From contig OZ257146.1 in NCBI GenBank assembly GCA_965279255.1, forward strand, positions 1,798,001 to 1,862,000: a stretch of 64,000 nt of DNA, read 5' to 3'. How positions within the stretch are numbered: the first letter of the stretch is position 1; each line of letters opens with the position of its first letter. The stretch comes from CAMFLJ01 sp965279255. Lineage in GTDB: Bacteria > Actinomycetota > Acidimicrobiia > Acidimicrobiales > Acidimicrobilacustridaceae. The position numbers were made by a program, and so were the translations under genes. This document shows, one piece after another, positions 53,782 to 60,811 of the stretch. The notes beneath the pieces are model-generated. The model saw only the letters and a list, made by a program, of their open reading frames with translations. It was not told where the DNA came from and searched no databases.

Positions 53782-55403
53782 CAGGCCCCCGATCGTACTC
53801 CGACACCCCCCTTCGCCTCGCCATCACGGTCGGCGGAGAACACGGCGTAGCCGCTCTTGCCGCCCACCTTCGCCCGGTACATCGCGACGTCCGCATCATG
53901 GAGCAGGTCGTCGGCGCTGGCCCGTGGACCGGTCGCCACCCCGACCGAGCACGAGACGGGCACGGTGATGCCGTCAAGCTCCACCGGCTCGGCGAGCACG
54001 TCGAGGATCCGCTGGGCTGCCGACTCGGCGCCCTCCGACGCGGGCGCGCCCTCGAGCAGCACGACGAACTCGTCCCCACCGAGGCGACCGACGGTGTCGG
54101 AGCCGCGGAAGAGCGAGTCGATGCGCTCGGCGACCGAGCGGAGGAAGGCGTCGCCGGCGGCGTGGCCGTAGCGGTCGTTCACGGCCTTGAAGTCGTCGAG
54201 GTCGACGAAGAGCGCCGCCACCGCAGAGCCGGTCCGCTCCTGGCGGGCGAGCATCTGCGAGGCCCGATCGAGGATCAGCGCCCGGTTGGGCAGGCCGGTG
54301 AGGGTGTCGTGCAGAGCCTGGTACTCGAGCTCCTCTGTCTTCTCCTCCACCATCGCCAGCGCGCGCTCCCGGCCGGTGCCCAAGACCAGGATGAGTGCGA
54401 ACACCAGCACGCTGATGAGTGCCGCGCCGACGAACACGATGAGGGCCTGGGTCAGCGGGCTGATGCTGCCGCGGGCCGTCGGTTGGCTCACGGTCACCGT
54501 CCAGCTGCCGTCGTCCGACACGGGGAGGGTCTCGACGACCAGCGACCCGCCACCCGCGTCACCGGCTTCGGCGACCCGCTCCACCCCTGCCTGCGTGGTC
54601 TGGTCGACCGCGACCGCGAGATGGGGCTGGCCGGCGACCGCCAGCTCGGCCAGGACGTCGGCGTCGAACGACGCCGCGACCCATCCCTGCACCCTCGCTC
54701 GACGCTCCTCGACCGTGGCGGGGACATCGCCGCCCGCGTAGACCGGGAGGAACTCAGCCAGGACGCCGGGGGTCAGCTGCGCCAGCGGGACGATCGTCGG
54801 CCCCGCCTCGTCGGTCGCCTCGGCGATCACGAGCGGGGTGGACGATGCCGTTCCCGGGACGATCTCCGGCGCACAGAAGTCGAGCCCGGCGGGGATCTGG
54901 AAGCCCGCCACCTCGCTGACCTCCCACACGCCGAGGCGGGTCAGGCAGTACTCGGCGGCCTGCCGTTCGGGGACCACGACGAAGTCGCCCGTCGATGCCA
55001 GCCCGGTGATCGGGTCGTCGGTCTCGAGGGCGGAGAAGGCGGTGAGTCGATCGGCCGGTACGCGCTCGATGTAGAGGACGCCGAGCCCTCCGGGGAACCG
55101 CTCCTCGATCCGGGCGGTCGAGTACCACTCGGCGAACTGCGCGTTCGTCATGCCCGGCACCGCCGACACCACGCCGGCGAGGGTGTCGAGGAGGTCGTCC
55201 TGACGGGCGAGCTGGGTCGCCACGATCGTCTGGACGTTGGCGGCGGTGGCATCGACCGTCGCCGACTCGCGGTCATGGACCACGGTGTAGCGGAACCACG
55301 ACGCTCCGGCCGCCACCAGCAGGCCGACGACGAGCACGGACACCGCCAGGGCCCGCGTCCACGCGACCCGGCGGCCGTGGTCGGTGGTCATCGAGATACC
55401 CAT
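53781..55403 (-). CDS. CHASE-GGDEF diguanylate cyclase
   Basis: A 540-residue membrane sensor enzyme. One helix at about residues 15-37, an outside CHASE-type domain (GVLYIERVPADRLTAF near 110), a second helix around 315-340, a short coiled linker, then a GGDEF domain with GGDEF at 442-446. An RxxD (RGSD) lies five residues before it, the product-inhibition I-site. No EAL domain follows. It should synthesise c-di-GMP in response to an extracellular ligand. Start ATG 55403 or 55391 are both possible. Its stop shares a base with the GT2 start. Confidence 0.88.
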   Translation of the reverse strand: MGISMTTDHGRRVAWTRALAVSVLVVGLLVAAGASWFRYTVVHDRESATVDATAANVQTIVATQLARQDDLLDTLAGVVSAVPGMTNAQFAEWYSTARIEERFPGGLGVLYIERVPADRLTAFSALETDDPITGLASTGDFVVVPERQAAEYCLTRLGVWEVSEVAGFQIPAGLDFCAPEIVPGTASSTPLVIAEATDEAGPTIVPLAQLTPGVLAEFLPVYAGGDVPATVEERRARVQGWVAASFDADVLAELAVAGQPHLAVAVDQTTQAGVERVAEAGDAGGGSLVVETLPVSDDGSWTVTVSQPTARGSISPLTQALIVFVGAALISVLVFALILVLGTGRERALAMVEEKTEELEYQALHDTLTGLPNRALILDRASQMLARQERTGSAVAALFVDLDDFKAVNDRYGHAAGDAFLRSVAERIDSLFRGSDTVGRLGGDEFVVLLEGAPASEGAESAAQRILDVLAEPVELDGITVPVSCSVGVATGPRASADDLLHDADVAMYRAKVGGKSGYAVFSADRDGEAKGGVGVRSGA

Positions 55404-55682
55404 AGGGGCATGGTCGACCGGTGCCGCCGTCGAATCCAGCCGTTCCGGCCGAAACCGCCATATGGGTGACGCGGATGGGCCGAACGAACCCCCGTCCGCA
55501 AGCACCGGCCTCGCCGAGGCGACCTCCTGCCCAGGACGTGGCCCTTGACCACGGCACCATCGCGCGGCAGAGTGCATGAAACATCACGAGATGACATGAA
55601 CGTGCAGTCGAGGTCCTGCTGCCGCTCACGTGCACTCGTCGCCGCTGCCGGCGGGAAACCGCAGCCACCTCGAGGAGCCTCC

Positions 55683-55829
55683 GTGCCGCTCACCACCGAT
55701 CCCGTGTTCCCGATCCCCACCGTCTCCGTGGAGCCGTGGCCCGACCCCGTCATCGACGAGCTCGGCCACGACCCCCGGTCCGCCTACGTCGAACGGTTCT
55801 GGTTGCCCGTCCTCGGGCCCAGCACCTGA
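55683..55829 (+). pseudogene. Conserved actinobacterial protein truncated by transposon insertion
   Basis: A GTG start preceded by GAGGAG six bases upstream opens a frame of 48 codons ending at a TGA formed at the transposon boundary. The product reads DPVFPIPTVSVEPWPDPVIDELGHDP and then RFWLPVLGPST. From memory this is the beginning of a roughly 130-residue actinobacterial protein of unknown function that normally continues with a Trp-Leu-Leu-Arg segment. Here it stops where the phased repeats start. The rest of the gene is not in the window and should lie beyond the right end of the element. Confidence 0.7.
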
Positions 55830-55832
55830 GAC

Positions 55833-55914
55833 TTTGCGTTGTCCAGAGCTCGGTGTTTGCGCAGTCCAGGGACCGCGTTTTCATCAGTCCAGCGGGTGGT
55901 TTTCAGTAGTCCCG
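55833..55914. repeat. Four phased 14-bp repeats, probable TnsB binding sites of the left end
   Basis: Copies at 55833 (TTTGCGTTGTCCAG), 55856 (TTTGCGCAGTCCAG), 55879 (TTTCATCAGTCCAG) and 55901 (TTTCAGTAGTCCCG). Start-to-start distances are 23, 23 and 22 bp, about two helical turns, all in the same orientation. Tn7-family ends carry such arrays for transposase binding. Confidence 0.8.
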
Positions 55915-56139
55915 GCCAGACCGGCGTTGCCTGCTCTGCGGAGGTTCCCCCACCCGGGATGCGCACGTTCGGGTCTGCGAGCGGGTGGCGGCGCCGACCG
56001 CAGCGACGAGACCGGCGAGCTCGTCCCGGGTGCTGTGCGTCCCCGGCCAGCTGTCGCCGAAGGTTGCCCGCACGGCCGGTAGCGCTGCCGGCTCGACGCG
56101 CTGCCACCGGTAGCTCTGGCCGTCGAGGCACGCTGCCAC
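55903..56139 (-). CDS. Possible small gene or gene remnant inside the transposon end
   Basis: A GTG-initiated frame of 78 codons reading AACLDGQSYRWQRVEPAALPAV and then FGDSWPG and DELAGLVAAVGAA, which looks protein-like rather than shadow-like, then degenerates into an Arg/Ser-rich tail that runs into the last phased repeat. I do not recognise it. It may be a decayed remnant. Apart from this and the repeats, the 455 bp between 55830 and 56284 contain only the operator array described separately. Confidence 0.3.
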   Translation of the reverse strand: MAACLDGQSYRWQRVEPAALPAVRATFGDSWPGTHSTRDELAGLVAAVGAATRSQTRTCASRVGEPPQSRQRRSGRDY

Positions 56140-56213
56140 CCGTGCGGAGGCTGCGCTCGTTGCTTACGACCCGCATGCTGCTGGCGTCTACCCAACTGCG
56201 CCGCACAGTGAGT

Positions 56214-56275
56214 TCTACTAATCAGTAGAGAATGATTCCACTAATCAGTAGATTTCGTTTCTACCTTTTAGTAGA
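56214..56275 (+). promoter_or_regulatory. Three phased inverted-repeat operators ahead of the AbiE pair
   Basis: Sites at 56214 (TCTACT-AATC-AGTAGA, perfect), 56237 (TCCACT-AATC-AGTAGA, one mismatch) and 56260 (TCTACC-TTTT-AGTAGA, one mismatch). Each has 6-base arms and a 4-base spacer, and they repeat at exactly 23 bp. The last ends nine bases before the GTG start. AbiEi proteins bind inverted repeats and repress their own operon, so this is the likely autoregulatory site. Confidence 0.75.
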
Positions 56276-56284
56276 GTCCATCTC

Positions 56285-56917
56285 GTGAGTGACAAAGGTG
56301 GGACTCCGATGCAAGCGACTGACGTCGTCCTCAGAACTCTCGTTGACTCTGCTCTCGACGGCCGCCGGACGTGGAGGAGCGTTGGCGACCTCGCAATCAC
56401 TGCGGGCGTCGGGGAAAAGCTCGCGTACAAGGTGGTCGGGAAGTCAGCGTCAATCGGAGCCGTGACTCGCTACCCTGCCGGCGGCTTTGGGACCACCGAC
56501 CCTGAACGCCTGCTCATGATCTTGTCGTCGCGGCGAGCTCTCACGTCTGCCCGCCGGACGACGTTCGAGGCCGCTACGGAGCTACTCGAGACGGTTCCCG
56601 CGTACGCGATCGGCGGCACCCGCGCCGCCGCTCACCACCTTGGCGGGACCAACACAATCGCGGATCACGGCCCCGCCATCGTCTACGTACCTGGCCACAC
56701 CGAGCTCAGCATGCTCCCCGAGGGCGACGGCGCTCTCGTGCTGCTCGCTGACGATCGGACTCTCTGGTCCTGGCCGGACGGGTACACGAGCAAGGCACAG
56801 ACCTATGCGGACCTGTTTGCTCAGCCCGGCTGGCAGGCCAGCGAGTTCCGGCGTGCGCTCTGGAGGGCCTGGTTCAGCGTTGATGACTGGGCCAAGGAAG
56901 AACCCAGCGTTGCCTGA
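56285..56917 (+). CDS. AbiEi-like antitoxin/transcriptional regulator
   Basis: A 210-residue protein with an N-terminal winged-helix-like region (VVLRTLVDSALDGRRTWRSVGDLAITAGVGEKLAYKVVGK) and a C-terminal part including TVPAYAIGGTRAAAHHLG and YVPG. Size, phased operators in front, and a nucleotidyltransferase partner overlapping downstream indicate the AbiE type IV toxin-antitoxin arrangement. Similarity to known AbiEi is inferred from layout as much as from sequence. GTG 56285 is drawn; ATG 56309 with AGGTGG eight to thirteen bases upstream is an alternative start. Carried as cargo of the transposon. Confidence 0.7.
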   Translation: MSDKGGTPMQATDVVLRTLVDSALDGRRTWRSVGDLAITAGVGEKLAYKVVGKSASIGAVTRYPAGGFGTTDPERLLMILSSRRALTSARRTTFEAATELLETVPAYAIGGTRAAAHHLGGTNTIADHGPAIVYVPGHTELSMLPEGDGALVLLADDRTLWSWPDGYTSKAQTYADLFAQPGWQASEFRRALWRAWFSVDDWAKEEPSVA

Positions 56918-57608
56918 CCGAAGCCCCCTCGACGCCGAGCACCTCTACTTCGTTCTCGACTACCTCGGCGACGCACTCGACCCGTCGATCCTCATCGGCG
57001 GCTGGGCCACGTTCCTTCGCGTCGAGGGCGACATCAGCCACGACATCGACCTGATCATCGGCTCCGACACCGTCCGGTCAAAGATCCCTGACGTGGTCGA
57101 GGGGTACTCGACATCGACGCACTTGCCGGGACGGAAGGGCCGAGGCGTGGTCGAGGGAGTACATGTCGACGTGTACATCCCGCACGAGTCGAAGCTCGGA
57201 TCCAAGCTCATGCTTCGGGTAGAGGTGCTCGCCGACTACGCCGAGACACTCGATCAGACCAAGTGGCAGCTCTTGACCATCGAGGCTCACACCATCTCGA
57301 AGTTCGCAGCTCTCCTCGACAGGCACGCAAGTGAGAAGGGCGAGAAGGATGCCCGCGAACTCCTGAGGCTGCTCGACAAAGGCGTCGACCCGACGACGGC
57401 AACCCAGATACTTGTCGAGGCAGCTTCGGTTCCGATCGAGGAGCTCCCACAGCATCTGACGACCGTCTTCGACCTGCTTCGGGACCTCGGAGGGCTCGGC
57501 AGGAAGGAACGGCGAGAGATCGAGAAGCTCCGACGACCGTGGAACGACGCGTTGCTTGCTGCCATGGCCGCCCATGCCGCCACGAGAGAGCGCCCGCCGC
57601 TCATCTAG
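56910..57608 (+). CDS. AbiEii-like nucleotidyltransferase toxin
   Basis: A protein of about 232 residues with a nucleotidyltransferase core: SILIGGWATFLRVEG around residue 27, DISHDIDLIIGSD with the paired acidic residues D45 and D47, and a third acidic strand in VHVDVYIP. The C-terminal half is helical (KWQLLTIEAHTISKFAALLDRHASEKGEKDARELLRLLD). AbiEii-type toxins transfer nucleotides to RNA or protein targets and are blocked by their partner. TTG 56910 is selected since AAGGAAG lies nine bases upstream and it overlaps the antitoxin stop by eight bases; ATG 56883 in the same frame is possible. It converges on the next gene with a four-base overlap. Confidence 0.72.
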   Translation: MPDRSPLDAEHLYFVLDYLGDALDPSILIGGWATFLRVEGDISHDIDLIIGSDTVRSKIPDVVEGYSTSTHLPGRKGRGVVEGVHVDVYIPHESKLGSKLMLRVEVLADYAETLDQTKWQLLTIEAHTISKFAALLDRHASEKGEKDARELLRLLDKGVDPTTATQILVEAASVPIEELPQHLTTVFDLLRDLGGLGRKERREIEKLRRPWNDALLAAMAAHAATRERPPLI

Positions 57609-58615
57609 GGCGGCCCCGCCGCCCGACCTCGGAAGGATCCCTCCCGGACGCACAGTGCGAACCGTCCCTCGTCGCTGAGGTTTGCGATCCCGGCGGTGCG
57701 GGTTTCGCTCTCACCATCGACCTCGGCGAGCCCGGCGGCCCTCAGCCGGTTGAACGGCATCGCCGGCAGCGTCGTCGCCCGGACCCCAGCGGGGCGGCCG
57801 ATGAGCTCGAACAGCACCTGGGCCTCAGAGGTCATCAGCCCTGACGTCGAGAACGCCCGGCGGGTCGCTGTCTCCAGACCGGCCCGGTCCCCGGCGACCG
57901 GCACGAGAGCGACGACGTTTGGACCCGACCAGTGGACGCGCTGGCCGGCGCCGGCGACATGGGAGTCGAGCCCATCGAGGCCGACGAGCACCCGGGCGAG
58001 CGTCCACCCCAAAGCCTCCGCCAGCGCATCGACATGAACCGGGCCGACTATCGCCACCAGGCGGCCGACCTCAGCGACGTCCGTGGTCGTCATCATGTCG
58101 GCCTCGGCCTCGGCCTCGGCCTCGTCGTCAGCGTCGTCGGCGTCGGCGTCGGCGTCGGCCTCGGCGGTGGCGGTGGTGGTGGTGGCCATCACCTTGGCCT
58201 TGTGCTTGGCCTTGGGCTCGACCGCCATGACCTTGGCCTTGGCCTTGGGCTCGACCGCCATGACCTTGGCCTTGTGCTTGGCGTTGGCCTGGTCCTCGGG
58301 CGTGGGCTTGACGGCCACGACCTCGGCCTCGGCCTCGGCCTCGGCATCACCGTGCTCGTCCCCGGCATCGGCGGCGATCAGGTCGGCGACGTCGACGGCG
58401 AGAGCGGCGGCCAGATCGGCGACGAACCCGAGAGTGAGGTGGCTCTGGGCGCCGCCACCCTCGAACGTCGCCACCGACAGCTGTGCCACGCCCACAGCTG
58501 CGGCGAGCGCCTCTCGGGACATGCCGAGTTCGAGGCGTCGGGCAGCGACGAAGGCGGCGTCGATGATGGGCGGGTTCGTCCAGCGGGCCGGGCGGCCGGT
58601 GATCGGGGCGTTCAT
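57605..58615 (-). CDS. XRE-type HTH protein with repetitive linker and C-terminal winged-helix-like region
   Basis: A 336-residue protein, last gene of the transposition operon. Residues about 18-80 are a helix-turn-helix of XRE type (AARRLELGMSREALAAAVGVAQLSVATFEGG). Residues about 88-173 are low-complexity: alternating Ala/Glu and Ala/Asp runs and repeats of an AKVMAVEPKAK unit. Residues about 178-335 look like one or two winged helices (GPVHVDALAEALGWTLARVLVGLDGL and a LSDEGRFAL end). I do not know the family. Its ATG overlaps the preceding gene's stop. It may be a DNA-binding target selector or regulator, which is inference only. Confidence 0.7.
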   Translation of the reverse strand: MNAPITGRPARWTNPPIIDAAFVAARRLELGMSREALAAAVGVAQLSVATFEGGGAQSHLTLGFVADLAAALAVDVADLIAADAGDEHGDAEAEAEAEVVAVKPTPEDQANAKHKAKVMAVEPKAKAKVMAVEPKAKHKAKVMATTTTATAEADADADADDADDEAEAEAEADMMTTTDVAEVGRLVAIVGPVHVDALAEALGWTLARVLVGLDGLDSHVAGAGQRVHWSGPNVVALVPVAGDRAGLETATRRAFSTSGLMTSEAQVLFELIGRPAGVRATTLPAMPFNRLRAAGLAEVDGESETRTAGIANLSDEGRFALCVREGSFRGRAAGPP

Positions 58616-59985
58616 GCGGCCTGCTTGGTTGTGGGCGTGTAGGTGAGCTTCGTGATCGTGATCCCGTGTCGTTCGAGCCACTTCGATCCTTCGAGCTGGG
58701 TGGTCTGAACGGGTTCGGTGGCGTATCGGCATCCGACCTCGACGGGGGTGCGGACGAGTGACCGGACGTGGGCGGGCGTCACCTTCGGTGAGCGGTGGTT
58801 GGCGAGGACCTGTGCGCCTGGCCCGTGGGCGAGGATCCGGACGATGCGGGCGACGGTGGCGAAGCGTGCGCCGGGCCCGGCCAGGTCGAACACTCGCTCG
58901 CCTGCCCGGACGCTCACTCGCCCGTCGCCCAGGTCGCAGATGTCGCCGGTGGTGATGGCTGGGAGTTCGTCGGGGTCGGCGCCGGCGATGTACATGGCGG
59001 CGACGAACCCGACCTCGGGGTCCCGGTAGCCGTCGAGGGCTTCCCACCAGCCGTCGACGTTCGTGTGGGCCCGCCGGGGGTAGGAGCGGATGGCGCCTTC
59101 CAGTCGGACAGGGTCGACGGTGACGAGCCATCCGCAGCGCAGGCCGGCGACCTGGGCGGCTCGGACGGCGACGATGAACTCCTCGGGGTCGGCGGTCCAG
59201 TCGAGGCGCTTGTGCAGCGAGCGGGCGAACTGGCGTGACTTGGCCTTGCCGTCGAGACCTTCGAGTTCGGTGACCATGTCGGCGACCGCTGCGGTGAAGC
59301 AGGCGTCGACGGCTGCGGCGTCGTCCGGGTCGAGAAGGTCTCGGACTGCTCGCCGGAACATGACCCCGTCGACTCGGGGGACGATCGCCAGACCCGCCGG
59401 CTGCTCGACCGGTGGCGGGACGGGGACGGGCGGGAACGCTGCGACGAAGTCGTCGAGGCTGGCGAGGTCGGCGTCGTAGCGCTCGACGTAGCCCTCGATC
59501 TTCTTCGACGTCATCTCGCTGTGGGCGTGGATGACAAGCCACGGCCGTTTCCCGGCGCCGGAGATGTCGGCGACGAGGTCGTCGAGCTGACGGACTCGCA
59601 TCGCCTCGACGTCAGCGACGACGAAGTCGGTCCGCTCAGACACGGTCAGCCAGCCGAGTGCTTGGGGTCCTCTGGCGGCGGTCGTGTTCGTCAGCTTCGG
59701 GTTCTTGCCGAGGCCGACGAGGATCGCTTCGTCGATGTCAGGACGTGTCGGGTTCGGGGCCACATCGACACACACGAGCGTCGACGAGGTGCCGGCGACC
59801 GCAGCGAGGGTGCGAAGCGTCTGACGGGTGGGGGCAGCAACGACCACCACCGGCCGCCGCTCGCCGCCCGCCCGCTCGTCGCCCGCCCGCCGGCTGCCGG
59901 CCGCTCGCTGGCCGCAGTGCGCATCGACGTGGTCTCCCTGCTCTTCGTGCTCTTCGTGCTCTTCGTGCTCTTCGTGGACGTTCAC
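58612..59985 (-). CDS. Unknown protein in the tns operon (TniQ/TnsD position)
   Basis: About 457 residues if started at GTG 59985; the start is uncertain and may lie at GTG 59850 or upstream within tnsC. The N-terminal tail is acidic with a four-times repeated HEE unit. Then RPVVVVAAPTRQTLRTLAAVAG and a mixed domain. The C-terminal 200 residues (AMYIAGADPDELPAITTGDI, then RVFDLAGPGARFATVARIV) recall the layout of a tyrosine-recombinase catalytic domain but with Ala where the first catalytic Arg is expected. There are no Cys/His zinc ligands as in TniQ. Position directly after tnsC suggests a target-site or regulatory role. Confidence 0.65.
   Translation of the reverse strand: MNVHEEHEEHEEHEEQGDHVDAHCGQRAAGSRRAGDERAGGERRPVVVVAAPTRQTLRTLAAVAGTSSTLVCVDVAPNPTRPDIDEAILVGLGKNPKLTNTTAARGPQALGWLTVSERTDFVVADVEAMRVRQLDDLVADISGAGKRPWLVIHAHSEMTSKKIEGYVERYDADLASLDDFVAAFPPVPVPPPVEQPAGLAIVPRVDGVMFRRAVRDLLDPDDAAAVDACFTAAVADMVTELEGLDGKAKSRQFARSLHKRLDWTADPEEFIVAVRAAQVAGLRCGWLVTVDPVRLEGAIRSYPRRAHTNVDGWWEALDGYRDPEVGFVAAMYIAGADPDELPAITTGDICDLGDGRVSVRAGERVFDLAGPGARFATVARIVRILAHGPGAQVLANHRSPKVTPAHVRSLVRTPVEVGCRYATEPVQTTQLEGSKWLERHGITITKLTYTPTTKQAA
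59941..59976. repeat. Four tandem copies of a 9-bp unit
   Basis: CTCTTCGTG is repeated exactly four times, encoding the HEE repeats at the N-terminus of the unknown tns-operon protein. A 9-bp unit changes copy number without shifting the frame. Confidence 0.9.
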
Positions 59986-60046
59986 GTCGTGATCGCCTTC
60001 GTCATCGTCATCGGGTTCGTCATCTCGTTCGTGGTCACGTTCGTGG

Positions 60047-60811
60047 TCACCCGTTGCGAAGGTCGGCGCCGATGGCGCTGACCGTCTCCGGGGTGAGCTC
60101 GCCGCCGAGGCGGGGCAGCATCGTGTAGGCCCGCCCGAGGAACTTCGCCCACCACCGGAAGCTCCCTCGGGCCCTGGTGTGGTTGAGCGTCGCCAGCAAC
60201 GCCGGGTCGGCGGCGGCGAAGATCGGGTGGAGAGCGGCGAGGACCGTGGCCGCCTCGTTGTCGGCGATCGAGTGCATCTCGACGTCGCCGTCGCATCTCG
60301 ATTCGATCTCCCTCGGCATCTTCGAGCGCAGGTCGGGGGTGCCGGCGAGGACGAGCCCGAAGTCGGCGTCGGTGCGGTCACCGAACCAGCGCAGCTGGCG
60401 CAGCAGCGACGACCGTGCGTGCTGGGCTTCGTCGAGGATCAACAGGCGGGGCCGTTCGGCGAACGCATCGTTCAACCCGTCACGGATGTCTCCGGCGGTC
60501 GCCTTGGGTGCAGGGCTCGACCCGGTCAGCTGGCGCCACAGTGCGGCGAGCTGCTCCTTGTCCGAACCGGCGCTGACCATCTCCACCCACACGACCTCGG
60601 CGTCGGTCTCGGTCTCGACCCTCCCTGCGGCCCTGGCGACAGCGAAGCTCTTGCCGCTCCCGACCCGACCGGTGATGACAGCGACGGTGCGGTTCTTGAA
60701 CGACCGGCGGATGTGGGTGCGGACCGCCTTCATGTCGTGGGTCTCGACGACCCCGACGTCGGGGACATCTCGGAGGCTCTTGAAGTGCGGGCCGTAGGCA
60801 GTGGCGTTCAC
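60047..60811 (-). CDS. tnsC: TnsC/TniB-like AAA+ transposition ATPase
   Basis: A 254-residue ATPase. Walker A GRVGSGKS at 48-55, Walker B LLILDEAQH at 123-131, a sensor-1-like stretch (LVLAGTPDL), and a final SFRWWAKFLGRAYTMLPRLGG segment are typical of TnsC/TniB proteins. It is shorter than Tn7 TnsC and close to TniB in size. It should bridge the transposase to the target selector and regulate insertion. The GTG start overlaps the transposase stop (GTGA), and it is followed after about 60 bases by the unknown protein gene. Confidence 0.87.
   Translation of the reverse strand: MNATAYGPHFKSLRDVPDVGVVETHDMKAVRTHIRRSFKNRTVAVITGRVGSGKSFAVARAAGRVETETDAEVVWVEMVSAGSDKEQLAALWRQLTGSSPAPKATAGDIRDGLNDAFAERPRLLILDEAQHARSSLLRQLRWFGDRTDADFGLVLAGTPDLRSKMPREIESRCDGDVEMHSIADNEAATVLAALHPIFAAADPALLATLNHTRARGSFRWWAKFLGRAYTMLPRLGGELTPETVSAIGADLRNG

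Noticed and set aside
55545..55573. TTGACC with a weakly matching -10 as promoter for the truncated gene
   Set aside because: The -10 candidate is poor and the spacing could arise by chance in this composition.
59941..59976. CRISPR-like or phase-variation array
   Set aside because: Units are 9 bp, contiguous and in frame with coding sequence; no spacers, and copy changes would not shift the frame. No CRISPR array was seen in the window.
58612..59985. Naming the gene after tnsC a TniQ/TnsD
   Set aside because: No zinc-finger Cys/His pattern and no recognisable TniQ start; only the position fits.
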